64,000 nt of DNA from Gloeotrichia echinulata CP02 (GCA_038087035.1 CP051187.1:3911001-3975000); one strand, 5' to 3'; shown: positions 45,257 to 54,441, counted from the first letter of the stretch. Made by a program: numbers and translations. The notes: generated by a model from the sequence alone, not told the origin.

Positions 45257-46246
45257 TTACAATTTAACTTGTTGCAAATGACTGCGGGGATTATAAGTAC
45301 GTATAGCCCGGATTTTTTCATAATATTCCCGCTCTTGTGGGCTGAGGTCTTTAGGTGGAACGATCGCCACCTTGACCAACTGATCACCACGTCCACCCTT
45401 GGCGACAGGCCAACCTTTGCCACGTAACCGCAGGGATTGACCAGAACGCACCCCGGCTGGTAGCTTAACATTAACCAAACCATCGGGAGTAGGGACATCA
45501 ATAGAAGCGCCTAAAGTAGCCTCATCAGGGGTAATTGGCAGTTCACAGACAAGATTATCGCCTTCAAGCTGGAAAAAAGAGTGGGGTTGAAGTTCCACCT
45601 TTAAGTATAAATCCCCCCGCTGTTGGGTCGTGGAGTTCAATTGACCTTTACCCCGGATACGCAAACGAGTACCAGATTTAGCACCAGCAGGGATGCGGAC
45701 ATCAATTGTTTCATTCCCCAAACTAAAACGCTTTTGGACACCAGCAAAAGCTTCCGCAAAACTCAGGGCGATCGCTGCTTCAGTATCCTGTCCACTACCA
45801 GCACCTATATCTTGAACGCCAAAATCATTAACACCACCAAAACCACTAGGTCTACCCGTAGAAGTGCTATAAGAGTAAGATTGACGCGCACCGCGAGGGC
45901 TACCACCACCAAAACGCCCTAGTAATTCATTAACAAAATCATCGAAACTACCATACTGACTGAAGTCAAAGCCGCCCATATCCCCACCACCAGAGGGGAA
46001 GCCTTGACCAGCCTGTTTCCAATATTGACCGAATTGGTCATATTTTTTGCGCTTTTCTGGGTCTGACAAAACCTCATAAGCTTCATTAACTTCTTTAAAA
46101 CTCGCCTCAGCCTGTTTATTCCCAGGATTGACATCAGGGTGATATTTGCGGGCTAGTTTCCGAAAAGCTTGTTTAATCTCCTCCGGACTGGCAGTTTTAG
46201 TTACCCCCAAAATTGCATAATAGTCTTTAAAGTCGGTTGTAGCCAT
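45257..46246 (-). CDS. DnaJ-type co-chaperone without zinc finger (CbpA/DnaJ2-like)
   Basis: A 329-residue type II J-protein; AGGAGG at 7 nt selects the ATG at 46246. The J-domain occupies about 7-72 with the HPD motif in RKYHPDVNPGN and YEVLSDPEKRKKYDQFG. A Gly/Phe-rich linker follows (QGFPSGGGDMGGFDFSQYG, then FGGGSPRG). The C-terminal substrate-binding domains read VRIPAGAKSGTRLRIRGKGQ and NVKLPAGVRSGQSLRLRGKGWP. The cysteine-rich zinc domain of DnaJ is absent. It stimulates DnaK ATPase. Monocistronic. Confidence 0.93.
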   Translation of the reverse strand: MATTDFKDYYAILGVTKTASPEEIKQAFRKLARKYHPDVNPGNKQAEASFKEVNEAYEVLSDPEKRKKYDQFGQYWKQAGQGFPSGGGDMGGFDFSQYGSFDDFVNELLGRFGGGSPRGARQSYSYSTSTGRPSGFGGVNDFGVQDIGAGSGQDTEAAIALSFAEAFAGVQKRFSLGNETIDVRIPAGAKSGTRLRIRGKGQLNSTTQQRGDLYLKVELQPHSFFQLEGDNLVCELPITPDEATLGASIDVPTPDGLVNVKLPAGVRSGQSLRLRGKGWPVAKGGRGDQLVKVAIVPPKDLSPQEREYYEKIRAIRTYNPRSHLQQVKL

Positions 46247-46365
46247 CAACTAGCCTCCTCTAGAAATTCCTGTTATGTTCTTTTATAAATGTGAGATTTG
46301 CTCTTAGCCAGGTATAATAGCAAGCAACAAGAGTCTGGTTTTAAATTAACAAATATTACAGAAAA

Positions 46366-46875
46366 TCAAGTAGGGTTCTCGCTCACCACACCAGGGAAAT
46401 TTCCGTACTTTCGCCATTCGTCCCAGCGGATGAGGCGGTCTAGTCCTTCCGACAAGGTTGGCGGCGCTTCCCGCAGTTGGCGATGCATTCGCAAAATGAT
46501 TTCTTCGGGAACCTGACGCAGGCGTTTTTTATTGCGAGCCAAACACAGCCAAACTGGGGTATCGATCCAAATCCCCGTAATGTGAGTAAAGCCTAAATCG
46601 CGCACTATGGCAATAACCTCACGGCGATCGCCTCGCCGGGCGTTAGTAGCATCATAAATTGCTGTCTGCCTCGCCGCCAGAGCTTGCTGCCATTGCCGCT
46701 GAATTTCCTGCCAAATCAGTAGCCACGGACCTTGAATAGCCTCATTACCAAACAATTGCCCCCTAATGGCATCTGTAGAAATCAGCTGCATTTGGGGGCA
46801 TTCTGCCACCAATTGTTTTGCCAAAGTAGACTTACCACTACCAGGAAGACCAATTAGCAACAACAGTTTAGTCAT
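46366..46875 (-). CDS. P-loop kinase-like ATPase (AAA_33/zeta-like)
   Basis: A 169-residue nucleotide kinase-fold protein. From the ATG at 46875 the Walker A motif LLLIGLPGSGKSTLAKQL begins at residue 4. ISTDAIRGQLFG and AIYDATNARRGDRREVIAI fit the polynucleotide/zeta-type kinase family, with a lid RNKKRLRQVPEEIILRMHRQL. The frame is open a further 33 codons upstream through a TTTGTCC heptamer array (TKDKGQR repeats); I regard that as accidental. The substrate is unknown. It lies just downstream of glgC on the same strand, separated by heptamer repeats. Confidence 0.82.
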   Translation of the reverse strand: MTKLLLLIGLPGSGKSTLAKQLVAECPQMQLISTDAIRGQLFGNEAIQGPWLLIWQEIQRQWQQALAARQTAIYDATNARRGDRREVIAIVRDLGFTHITGIWIDTPVWLCLARNKKRLRQVPEEIILRMHRQLREAPPTLSEGLDRLIRWDEWRKYGNFPGVVSENPT

Positions 46876-46995
46876 TTGTCCTTTGTCCTTTGTCCTTTGT
46901 CCTTTGTCCTTTGTTCTTTGTCCTTTGTCCTTTGTTGAAAGTCCAATGACCAATGACCAATGACCAATGACCAATGACCAATGACTAATGACTAA
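46876..46995 (+). repeat. Two adjoining heptamer arrays (TTTGTCC and TGACCAA)
   Basis: TTTGTCC/TTTGTTC units occupy about 46876-46936 and TGACCAA units about 46944-46995. The second array reaches the stop codon of glgC; the first reaches the start codon of the kinase-like gene. Confidence 0.85.
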
Positions 46996-48281
46996 ATCAC
47001 AGTCCCATCAGGAATTACTGCATTTTTTAGCACAACGACAATGCCGCTGCGGATAAAGAAGCCTTGATTTTCCCGTTCTGCTTCTTGCACGTTATCTTTA
47101 TTGATGATTTTGACATCGTGACCTATCCGGGCATTTTTATCGATGATGGCACGGCGAATGATGCTATCTGTACCAATGCCTACAGGGATTTCACCTTTTT
47201 CTAAGCTACATTGGCGTTCCACGGAAGCTTGGTAAAAGTCGGCACCCATAATTAGAGTATCTTCGATAATGCTACCAGATTCAACCCGCGATCGCACTCC
47301 TAAAACTGAATGTTCAATCCGGCAGTTTTTCAACATGCAACCTTCGCCTATCATGGATTGTTTAATTTGGCAATCTAGTAATTTGCTGGGGGGTAAATAA
47401 CGAGCGCGGGTATAAATTGGTGCTTTTTCATCGTAGAAACTAAAGGGGGGCAGAGGTTGTTGAGTTAGGGCTAAATTGGCTTCATAAAAGGATTCTATTG
47501 TTCCAATATCTTCCCAGTAGTCGTCAAATAGGAACGCTTGAACGTTGTAATCTTTTGCAGCATCAGGAATAATTTCTTTGCCAAAATCAGTCCGTTCTAG
47601 AGATTCCCGCAACAACTTGATCAAAACTTCTTTTTTAAAGACGTAAATCCCCATCGAGGCGATGTAAGGCTGGAGTTGGGCTTGTTCTTGGGTCAATCCC
47701 AGGATGGTAGTATCAACCCGCATGTTAGCCAAAGCCTGACCTTTGGGTTTTTCGCTAAAGTCAATTACCCTACCCGAGTCATCAATTTTCATTAAACCAA
47801 AATCCGATGCCCGGCGATCGTCCATAGGGATGACCGAGAGAGTAATATCAGCGTTAGTGTCCCTATGGCGCTGGACAAACTGGCGGTAGTCCATGCGATA
47901 GAGATGATCCCCTGAGAGGATCAAAAATTCGTTGGCGTCCCATTCTTCCAGCATCCACAGATACTGACGCACAGCATCAGCTGTACCTTGGAACCAGTTG
48001 GGGTTTTCTGGGGTTTGCTGTGCAGCTAGCACTTCCACAAAACCATCGCTGAAACCACTAAAGTTATAGGCACGGGCAATGTGACGATTCAGAGAAGCTG
48101 AGTTAAATTGTGTCAGAACGTAGATTTTAAATATCTCAGAATTGATGCAGTTACTGACAGGGATATCGATTAAGCGGTATTTCCCTGCTACTGGTACTGC
48201 GGGTTTGGCACGTAGTTTAGTTAGCGGATAAAGTCGAGTACCCGCGCCACCGCCAAGAATGATTGCTAAAACTTTTTTCAC
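46992..48281 (-). CDS. glgC: Glucose-1-phosphate adenylyltransferase GlgC
   Basis: A 429-residue ADP-glucose pyrophosphorylase, the exact length of its Nostocales relatives. The start is GTG at 48281 with GGGAG upstream. VLAIILGGGAGTRLYPLTKLRAKPAVPV carries the pyrophosphorylase signature and the GGGxGTRL loop. Also present are FLILSGDHLYRMDYRQFV, the substrate-site IDFSEKPKG, DYWEDIGTIESFYEANLAL and a C-terminal left-handed beta-helix (hexapeptide) domain with IIDKNARIGHDVKIINKDNV. It is allosteric by 3-PGA/Pi in cyanobacteria (family knowledge). It makes ADP-glucose for glycogen, matching the debranching enzymes in this window. Confidence 0.97.
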   Translation of the reverse strand: MKKVLAIILGGGAGTRLYPLTKLRAKPAVPVAGKYRLIDIPVSNCINSEIFKIYVLTQFNSASLNRHIARAYNFSGFSDGFVEVLAAQQTPENPNWFQGTADAVRQYLWMLEEWDANEFLILSGDHLYRMDYRQFVQRHRDTNADITLSVIPMDDRRASDFGLMKIDDSGRVIDFSEKPKGQALANMRVDTTILGLTQEQAQLQPYIASMGIYVFKKEVLIKLLRESLERTDFGKEIIPDAAKDYNVQAFLFDDYWEDIGTIESFYEANLALTQQPLPPFSFYDEKAPIYTRARYLPPSKLLDCQIKQSMIGEGCMLKNCRIEHSVLGVRSRVESGSIIEDTLIMGADFYQASVERQCSLEKGEIPVGIGTDSIIRRAIIDKNARIGHDVKIINKDNVQEAERENQGFFIRSGIVVVLKNAVIPDGTVI

Positions 48282-48407
48282 AAGATGTCTCCCAGCTGGC
48301 TTTCAACTCTCACCTTCAGTTTATGACTGTCTGCCACAGCTGGTAAGGGGGGATCACAGAATCTCGTCAGTTAATTTATAGAACATTTGTATTAATTGGG
48401 AGGGGAA

Positions 48408-48752
48408 TTAAGGGAAAGGTCTTAAGCCTTGTAGGACATCAGACAAAATGTTAATCGCTTCTTCGACTTTAGTAGTATCCCTAGAAAAAAATGCTTGTAA
48501 ATAATTGTCGTAAGCTCTTACAAGTTCCTCGCTGTTAGCTTGATAAGGGGTATCCTGAGAGATGCCAGACTCTACATCTGCGATTACCCGCTTGTAAGTG
48601 CCTTCCGTAACTGGCAGATATTTTTTCGCCTCTGACCATTTGCGATCGCCTCCGCAGTTGATATAGACAGCAATTAGCCCACTAGCAGTAATCCAGCCAC
48701 GGGTATACCATCTTACCGCTGTATCTACTGTCAATAAAAATACTTCTTTCAC
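48408..48752 (-). CDS. Hypothetical protein
   Basis: A 114-residue protein from a GTG at 48752; I recognise no family. The N-terminal 30 residues (FLLTVDTAVRWYTRGWITASGLIAVYI) are mildly hydrophobic; the rest is soluble and helical, with SEELVRAYDNYLQAFFSRD and KVEEAINILSDVLQGL. It lies in the same direction as glgC and the subtilase partner gene. The coding impression is moderate and the start uncertain. Confidence 0.5.
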   Translation of the reverse strand: MKEVFLLTVDTAVRWYTRGWITASGLIAVYINCGGDRKWSEAKKYLPVTEGTYKRVIADVESGISQDTPYQANSEELVRAYDNYLQAFFSRDTTKVEEAINILSDVLQGLRPFP

Positions 48753-48817
48753 TGTGTTATTTCATATAGATTGCCTTAAATAATACGATGGATCTGCCAA
48801 TTTTCCAGTACACTCGA

Positions 48818-49108
48818 CTACCTATATCCTGGTCTTTTGACTCTAGTCAAACGCAATTGTTGCGACAGGTTCAAATACTGTACCCAAGGTTCCTCTGACA
48901 ACTGGGAAATGGCATTTGGCGAAAGTGTAGCGGTGAACACATCCTGTCCACTGTTGACAGCACTGACGCCTAAATTTGCCAAAACAGCAGCTGCGCCAGG
49001 GTCAGCAAGGGGTTCCGTATGGATGAATACCACCAAACTAGAATCTTCAGGGTCTGAAACATCATTCAGCGCCATAGCAAGGGCGGCGTCTAGCTTCTGA
49101 TAATTCAT
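48818..49108 (-). CDS. Subtilase propeptide-like (inhibitor-like) small protein
   Basis: A 96-residue protein from the ATG at 49108. The segment DSSLVVFIHTE, an ANLGVSAVNSGQDVFTATLSPNAI stretch and LSEEPWVQYLNLSQQLRL follow the same strand/helix pattern as the N-terminus of the neighbouring S8 peptidase (SVVFIYCDSDADLSHLEQQGI ... LSEDNIIQRIKPSRKLQL). I therefore read it as a stand-alone propeptide-like domain, which in known subtilases acts as folding aid or inhibitor. It lies 485 bp downstream of the peptidase gene on the same strand, separated by dispersed repeats. Confidence 0.6.
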   Translation of the reverse strand: MNYQKLDAALAMALNDVSDPEDSSLVVFIHTEPLADPGAAAVLANLGVSAVNSGQDVFTATLSPNAISQLSEEPWVQYLNLSQQLRLTRVKRPGYR

Positions 49109-49592
49109 AAGTAATTGTTGGGTAAAAAGGGCAGGCAATTTTGAGCCAGCCCTATAACCAACTTAACAAATTTCTCAGTCTTGAAGGTTGACCCTCCGAA
49201 TTTTAGATTTTGGATACTTCTCTACGAACGCGAGTGCGTGTCGTAGACAGAGGCTACGCCAACGACTTAAGAGCGGGACGCTGCGCGTAGCTTGCTTCCA
49301 CGTAGTGGTACGCTCAGTACAAGTTTTGGATTTTAGATTTTTGGGGTACCTTGCAGACCCCATGTGTCTGTAAAAATCTAAAAGACGCTCCTACTAGTCT
49401 GTCAATTTTGTTTTGAGGGATTTTTGGTAGTGTGAGCGTCTCGCTCACGCGGGCAAGATGCCCGCACTACAGTCCATCATTTTTATCTTGACAGAGTACT
49501 ACGTCGCTTTACGCTACGCTATGCCGTAGGCTTTACGCTGCGAAGCACGCAAATCTAAAATCCGGGCATTGGTTGACTATTCTCTATTGCTT
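49109..49592. other. Repeat-filled interval between subtilase and its propeptide-like partner
   Basis: GC-rich dispersed repeats (about 49205-49330 and 49500-49555, e.g. GGGACGCTGCGCGTAGC) and the MITE at 49394-49501. No gene. Confidence 0.6.
49394..49501. repeat. 108-bp MITE with CTGTCAA/TTGACAG ends
   Basis: Ends ACTAGTCTGTCAA and TTGACAGAGTACT. The interior has two adjacent palindromes, GTGAGCGTCTCGCTCAC and GCGGGCAAGATGCCCGC, jointly bounded by GTAG and CTAC. Confidence 0.65.
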
Positions 49593-51326
49593 CTACAGAT
49601 TAGCAGTGTTAATCACGCCATAACCCCATTTATTATCAAACGTTCCTGGGGGTTTTCCGGGAATAGAACTATTTTTGCGGAGTAAATCTTTCACCGCCGC
49701 TGGGTCAAGTTTGGGATCACGCTGTAAAAGTAGTGCTACTAAACCAGTAACAAATGGTGTTGCCATACTCGTACCAGCGTCAGCGACAAACTTAGAATTA
49801 ATCATACTTGAACGACCAAAACCTGCATTGGCGGACAGTGTAGAAATAATCATTGCTCCCGGTGCGGCTATATCTGGCTTTTGGGCATCATTCCGCAGCG
49901 GTCCTTCACTGCTGAACTCAGAAATAGTATCCAAGTCCATGCCCATATCTCTCTCCTGGCCATCAATATCTGTGTACTTCGCTCTTGTAGTATAAGCTGC
50001 AACTGTAACTGCACTGCTGGCTGCTCCAGGTGAGCCAATTTTTACCGAGTCTTGGATGCTAGTACCAGTAAAAAGCACGGATGACCTATCTTCAAGAGCC
50101 CAAACATCCAGACGGGTGTCAGTCCGGGAAACATTACGTACCCGCAGTTGCCAAATACCTCCCATAACTGGCGACAGACCATTACCACGAATTTGCACAA
50201 AGAAATTATGGTCGCCATTACCTTTATCATGTCCTGGGGTGACTATTTGCACCCGTGCATCTGGCAATTGATAATTTAGGGTGGGATTACCGCCAGCAAT
50301 AATTTTTTGGTAGGGCGTAACGAAATTGTTGGGAGTTCGCAGCGAGACTTCTAACTCACTGTCACTAGAATACCAACCATTTAACCAGACTATATCAACT
50401 TGATTCAATGGCACATTAAAACGCATACTACCGGTGCCGTTGGCGACTATGTTCGCTTGACCATGAATGTTGTCGTTCCCCTCATTACCTGCGGCACAGC
50501 AAACAATCCGTCCTGGACCTGATTGGGCGTCAATGATTCTGGAGAGGGAGTCAGTACCGTCATGGGCGTCAGCGTGTCCACCCAAGCTGAGATTGACGAC
50601 TGCTGGGCGTCCCAACTCACTGGCGATGCGGAAAATGTAGCGGACGCCATCCGCAATATGAGCATCCTGCATATCAGACTTAACGATGACTAATTCCGCC
50701 TCTGGTGCGACACCGCCATAGGTTGCATCTGCACCAGCAGCAATTCCCGCAACATGGGTACCATGACCATGAGTATCTTGGGAAACTGTCAGTTGCGCCC
50801 CCGTAAATTCTGCCCCATAGTTACCTTCTTTAACTCCCGGACCTGGGAGAGTTTGATCCCAAATATGGCGAATACGTCCTTCAAAGGCGGGGTGTTTGGC
50901 ATCAATTCCACTGTCTACAATGCCGATGACGACTCCTTGACCAGTTAATCCGGTTTTGTTCTGAAAATCTGGCAATTGCACCTTTTGTGCGGCAATATCC
51001 ATCCGCAACTGCAATTTACGTGAGGGCTTGATGCGTTGGATGATATTATCTTCAGATAAGGCATCTAAACCCTCAAGGGGTAAAAAAGCTGTCCGCACAG
51101 TTCCTGAATTCTGATTGACTTGAATACCTTGTTGTTCTAAATGACTTAAATCGGCATCAGAATCACAGTAGATAAAAACAACACTCTTTGTGGGTTTGAC
51201 AACGCTTTTCGGGGGAATTAAACCAAGCGATCGCCTGTGGCTAGTTAAAGCTTCCTCGCCTTCACTTTCGTAGTTCTGATATGCTAACAGCAACCCTGGA
51301 GAAAGTTTTTCGTGTCTCATTTTCAC
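49593..51326 (-). CDS. Subtilisin-like S8 family serine peptidase
   Basis: A 577-residue peptidase. Residues 1-115 form a propeptide-like region. The catalytic triad is complete: Asp in GQGVVIGIVDSGIDAKHPAF near 138, His in DTHGHGTHVAGIAAGADA near 190, and Ser in AGTSMATPFVTGLVALLLQ near 525. An oxyanion Asn region reads CCAAGNEGNDNIHG, and a beta-sandwich insertion of about 150 residues (DIVWLNGWYSSDSELEVSL) sits before the Ser, as in several bacterial S8 subgroups. No signal peptide is apparent, so it may be cytoplasmic or exported non-classically. A propeptide-like small gene lies downstream. Confidence 0.92.
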   Translation of the reverse strand: MKMRHEKLSPGLLLAYQNYESEGEEALTSHRRSLGLIPPKSVVKPTKSVVFIYCDSDADLSHLEQQGIQVNQNSGTVRTAFLPLEGLDALSEDNIIQRIKPSRKLQLRMDIAAQKVQLPDFQNKTGLTGQGVVIGIVDSGIDAKHPAFEGRIRHIWDQTLPGPGVKEGNYGAEFTGAQLTVSQDTHGHGTHVAGIAAGADATYGGVAPEAELVIVKSDMQDAHIADGVRYIFRIASELGRPAVVNLSLGGHADAHDGTDSLSRIIDAQSGPGRIVCCAAGNEGNDNIHGQANIVANGTGSMRFNVPLNQVDIVWLNGWYSSDSELEVSLRTPNNFVTPYQKIIAGGNPTLNYQLPDARVQIVTPGHDKGNGDHNFFVQIRGNGLSPVMGGIWQLRVRNVSRTDTRLDVWALEDRSSVLFTGTSIQDSVKIGSPGAASSAVTVAAYTTRAKYTDIDGQERDMGMDLDTISEFSSEGPLRNDAQKPDIAAPGAMIISTLSANAGFGRSSMINSKFVADAGTSMATPFVTGLVALLLQRDPKLDPAAVKDLLRKNSSIPGKPPGTFDNKWGYGVINTANL

Positions 51327-51380
51327 CTCAATTTATATGAATGCACCGTCAATACAGTATTTATTTTAACCATATAAGCG

Positions 51381-51452
51381 TATTAGGGATTGGAGATTGG
51401 GGATTGGAGATTAGGGATTGGGGATTAGGGATTAGGGATTGGGGATTAGGGA
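51381..51452 (+). repeat. GGGATTA/GGAGATT heptamer tract
   Basis: Imperfect tandem heptamers of GGGATTAG/GGGATTGG type, preceding the long AGTAATG array. Confidence 0.75.
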
Positions 51453-51457
51453 CAAAA

Positions 51458-52010
51458 AGTAATGAGTAATGAGTAATGAGTAATGAGTAATGAGTAATGA
51501 GTAATGAGTAATGAGTAATGAGTAATGAGTAATGAGTAATGAGTAATGAGTAATGAGTAATGAGTAATGAGTAATGAGTAATGAGTAATGAGTAATGAGT
51601 AATGAGTAATGAGTAATGAGTAATGAGTAATGAGTAATGAGTAATGAGTAATGAGTAATGAGTAATGAGTAATGAGTAATGAGTAATGAGTAATGAGTAA
51701 TGAGTAATGAGTAATGAGTAATGAGTAATGAGTAATGAGTAATGAGTAATGAGTAATGAGTAATGAGTAATGAGTAATGAGTAATGAGTAATGAGTAATG
51801 AGTAATGAGTAATGAGTAATGAGTAATGAGTAATGAGTAATGAGTAATGAGTAATGAGTAATGAGTAATGAGTAATGAGTAATGAGTAATGAGTAATGAG
51901 TAATGAGTAATGAGTAATGAGTAATGAGTAATGAGTAATGAGTAATGAGTAATGAGTAATGAGTAATGAGTAATGAGTAATGAGTAATGAGTAATGAGTA
52001 ATGAGTAATG
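51458..52010 (+). repeat. 79 perfect tandem copies of AGTAATG
   Basis: 553 bp = 79 x 7 with no deviation that I could see. On the reverse strand the unit is open in all three frames (LLITHYS repeats), which produces long spurious frames. It is followed by variant heptamers (ACCAATG, ACAAATG) to 52056. Confidence 0.97.
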
Positions 52011-52056
52011 ACCAATGACAAACGACAAATGACAAATGACAAATGACAAATGACAA

Positions 52057-53520
52057 ATGATGGAAATTAAAACACCAGACTGGGTTAAACACGCTGTTTT
52101 CTACCAAATCTTTCCAGACCGGTTCGCCAGAAGTAAACAGCCACGAAAAGGATTGTTACATGACGCCCGTTGGGAAGATTGGGAAGCTATACCAACACTC
52201 CAAGGTTATAAAGGCGGCGATTTGTGGGGCATCATTGAGGGATTAGACTACATACAGGATATGGGTTTTAACGCTATTTACTTCACACCCATATTTCAAT
52301 CGGCTAGCAATCACCGCTATCACACCCACGATTATTATCAGGTAGACCCGATGCTGGGGGGTAATAAAGCTTTTCGCGAATTGCTAGACGCAGCCCATCA
52401 ACGTAATATTAAAGTTGTGATCGATGGCGTGTTTAATCATGCCAGTCGGGGATTTTTCTTTTTCCATGATATTTTAGAAAATGGTCCCCATTCACCTTGG
52501 GTGAATTGGTTCAAAATTGAAGGCTGGCCGCTTGCGCCTTATACTGGTGAATTAAAAGCAAACTATGTTGGTTGGGCGGGAAATCGTGCCTTGCCAGTAT
52601 TTAACCACGACAACCCACAAGTGCGGGAATATATTATGGAGATTGCCGAATATTGGATGAATTTCGGCATTGACGGTTGGCGATTAGACGTACCATTTGA
52701 AATTAAAACTCCTGGTTTTTGGCAAGAATTTCGTCAGCGAGTCAAAGCGATTAATCCCCAAGCCTACATTGTCGGTGAAGTGTGGGGAGATTCCCGACAG
52801 TGGCTAGACGGAACACAATTTGACGGAGTGATGAATTATTTATTTACAGGACCAACAATTGCCTTTACCGCTGGCGATCGCGTAGTCTTGGAACAAGTCC
52901 AAGGTCGGGATTATCAAGCTTACCCACCCTTGTTTGCCGTTGAGTATGCTGCCAAAATCCAAGAACTACTACAACTTTACCCCACAGAAATTCGGCTAAC
53001 TCAACTTAATTTGCTAGCCAGTCACGACACAGCGAGGTTGCTGACTATAGCTGGAGGCGATCGAGCCAGTGTAGAATTAGCAACGCTCTTGTTACTCACC
53101 TTTCCCGGTGCCCCCAGTATCTACTATGGTGATGAAGTGGGTTTACCTGGTGCTATAGATCCAGACTCTCGCCGTGGCTTTCCCTTAGAAGCTAACTGGG
53201 ATCGAGAAATTCTCACTACTCATCGCCAGTTAATCGCCCTACGTCATAGTTACGCAGCTTTGCGTATAGGAGATTATCAAGTTTTCTTAGCTCAAGGAGA
53301 ACTCTACATTTTTTCGCGCACTTTGGGGACCGAAGAATTGATAATTGCTGTTAATGCAGGTACCGCATCGACCAAAGGGAATCTCAATCTCACTAATTTG
53401 CAGACTCAACCCCACCAGCTTTTATACGGTAATGCTGAGTTTAGATGGAATCTTGAAGGAGGAACTCACCAGCTTTCCTTGACTCTTCCCCCACGTACTG
53501 GGTGCATTTTGGGGATTTAG
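52057..53520 (+). CDS. GH13 alpha-amylase family glycosidase (neopullulanase/maltogenic-like)
   Basis: A 487-residue GH13 enzyme. The sequence opens PDWVKHAVFYQIFPDRFARS, typical of cyclomaltodextrinase/neopullulanase-like proteins but without the N-terminal CBM34 domain. Catalytic regions: VVIDGVFNHASRG, GIDGWRLDVPFEI (nucleophile Asp near 207), AYIVGEVWGDSRQW (Glu near 237), NLLASHDTARLLT (Asp near 320) and a C-terminal beta domain. The start ATG (52057, or 52060) is formed directly by the end of a heptamer array; no Shine-Dalgarno is present, so expression may be affected by the repeats. It likely hydrolyses linear malto-oligosaccharides from glycogen. Confidence 0.92.
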   Translation: MMEIKTPDWVKHAVFYQIFPDRFARSKQPRKGLLHDARWEDWEAIPTLQGYKGGDLWGIIEGLDYIQDMGFNAIYFTPIFQSASNHRYHTHDYYQVDPMLGGNKAFRELLDAAHQRNIKVVIDGVFNHASRGFFFFHDILENGPHSPWVNWFKIEGWPLAPYTGELKANYVGWAGNRALPVFNHDNPQVREYIMEIAEYWMNFGIDGWRLDVPFEIKTPGFWQEFRQRVKAINPQAYIVGEVWGDSRQWLDGTQFDGVMNYLFTGPTIAFTAGDRVVLEQVQGRDYQAYPPLFAVEYAAKIQELLQLYPTEIRLTQLNLLASHDTARLLTIAGGDRASVELATLLLLTFPGAPSIYYGDEVGLPGAIDPDSRRGFPLEANWDREILTTHRQLIALRHSYAALRIGDYQVFLAQGELYIFSRTLGTEELIIAVNAGTASTKGNLNLTNLQTQPHQLLYGNAEFRWNLEGGTHQLSLTLPPRTGCILGI

Positions 53521-53815
53521 CAGACGGAACTGTCACCACGAATCGCCAAATTCTGTGTTTTTTGGTATAATAGTCAGGGTTAACTTCACCCCCATTGGTG
53601 TCTGATAAGCCTGTGTCCAGTGGCACTGCGATCATTGGTAAGCGACTCCGTTGCACAGCATGAAAGTAAGTAGGCACATCTTGATGAATACAAATTACCT
53701 TCGGGTTCGTCCGATAGCGCGAATAAGCCAGCACCTCATCCAGGACAGTAAAATTTGTAGGGTACAAGGTAATAAAATGCACGGTATGTCGGTATTTCGC
53801 AATACTTTTACTCAC
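53441..53815 (-). CDS. Hypothetical protein, divergent from rpoZ
   Basis: About 124 residues from a GTG at 53815. The reading has protein-like composition (KYRHTVHFITLYPTNFTVLD, ICIHQDVPTYFHAVQRSRLP, DYYTKKHRIWRFVV), but I recognise no family. The last 25 codons run antisense through the end of the GH13 gene, so the true protein may be shorter or the frame decayed. A TATAAT-like box on the other strand (near 53564) could instead mean this is a long rpoZ leader. Confidence 0.4.
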   Translation of the reverse strand: MSKSIAKYRHTVHFITLYPTNFTVLDEVLAYSRYRTNPKVICIHQDVPTYFHAVQRSRLPMIAVPLDTGLSDTNGGEVNPDYYTKKHRIWRFVVTVPSAKSPKCTQYVGEESRKAGEFLLQDSI

Positions 53816-53832
53816 CCCAAGAACCACCAACT

Positions 53833-54069
53833 ATGCTAAAGCGTTCCAAGTTCGAGACAACCCAGTCTCAGATTATGCACCGTGCTGAAGATCTAATTAG
53901 TGCAGCTTCAAATCGCTACCGCATTACGGTTCAGGTAGCAAATCGTGCCAAGCGTCGGCGTTATGAAGATTTTGAAAATGGGGAAGATGCGATGATGAAG
54001 CCAGTCCTCAGAGCAATTATCGAAATGTCTGATGAATTGACTCAACCAGAGATTATCGGCGAACTGTAA
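53833..54069 (+). CDS. rpoZ: DNA-directed RNA polymerase omega subunit
   Basis: A 78-residue omega subunit, the normal cyanobacterial length. The conserved core is AEDLISAASNRYRITVQVANRAKRRR, then YEDFENGEDAMMKPVLRAI with IIEMSDELTQPEIIG at the end. It helps core assembly and sigma recruitment. Short gene, monocistronic, followed by a transposase scrap. Confidence 0.95.
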   Translation: MLKRSKFETTQSQIMHRAEDLISAASNRYRITVQVANRAKRRRYEDFENGEDAMMKPVLRAIIEMSDELTQPEIIGEL

Positions 54070-54194
54070 AAACACTGCTGGTGAATCCTCAGTTATAGGC
54101 TGTAGGGCTAGCAGCTGCTCGATAAATTGTGTGTATATCTGGGTAAATATGGGAATTATTGCCCAGATTTTTCTCTTCACTGTCTATAAATACT

Positions 54195-54412
54195 GGGATG
54201 AAAAAGAATTGCTTTTGGTTGATAGGGATGTTAATGCAGCTATCAATATAAAGCGCGTTGGGCTGGGACTGTTCCCAACGATAAAACGCCGTAAAGGGAA
54301 TCCGGTAGTGGGTAACTCTATTACTAATAGTACCTCTAAGGAAGTTCTGGCAGCATTGCGAAATGTACCAGTTGCTGCAACCGTATTTGGTACTCCAAAT
54401 CGGTGTAGGTAG
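54195..54412 (+). pseudogene. C-terminal remnant of tnpB
   Basis: DRDVNAAINIKRVGLGLFP is the RuvC-III end of a TnpB, followed by TIKRRKGNPVVGNSITNSTS and NVPVA as in IS1341-like proteins. No start, catalytic core or terminal hairpins remain. It lies between rpoZ and the next gene. Confidence 0.75.
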
Positions 54413-54441
54413 TTCACTCAATCCCCTAGGTTATAATTTCC

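Noticed and set aside
46876..46974. N-terminal extension (TKDKGQR repeats) of the P-loop kinase-like protein
   Set aside because: Encoded by a TTTGTCC array; the Walker A motif begins four residues after the ATG at 46875, which fits the family start.
51361..52107. Three long reverse-strand frames of LLITHYS repeats (198-248 codons)
   Set aside because: They arise because the heptamer ATTACTC has no stop in any frame. No start signal, no homology, and the period of 7 explains all three.
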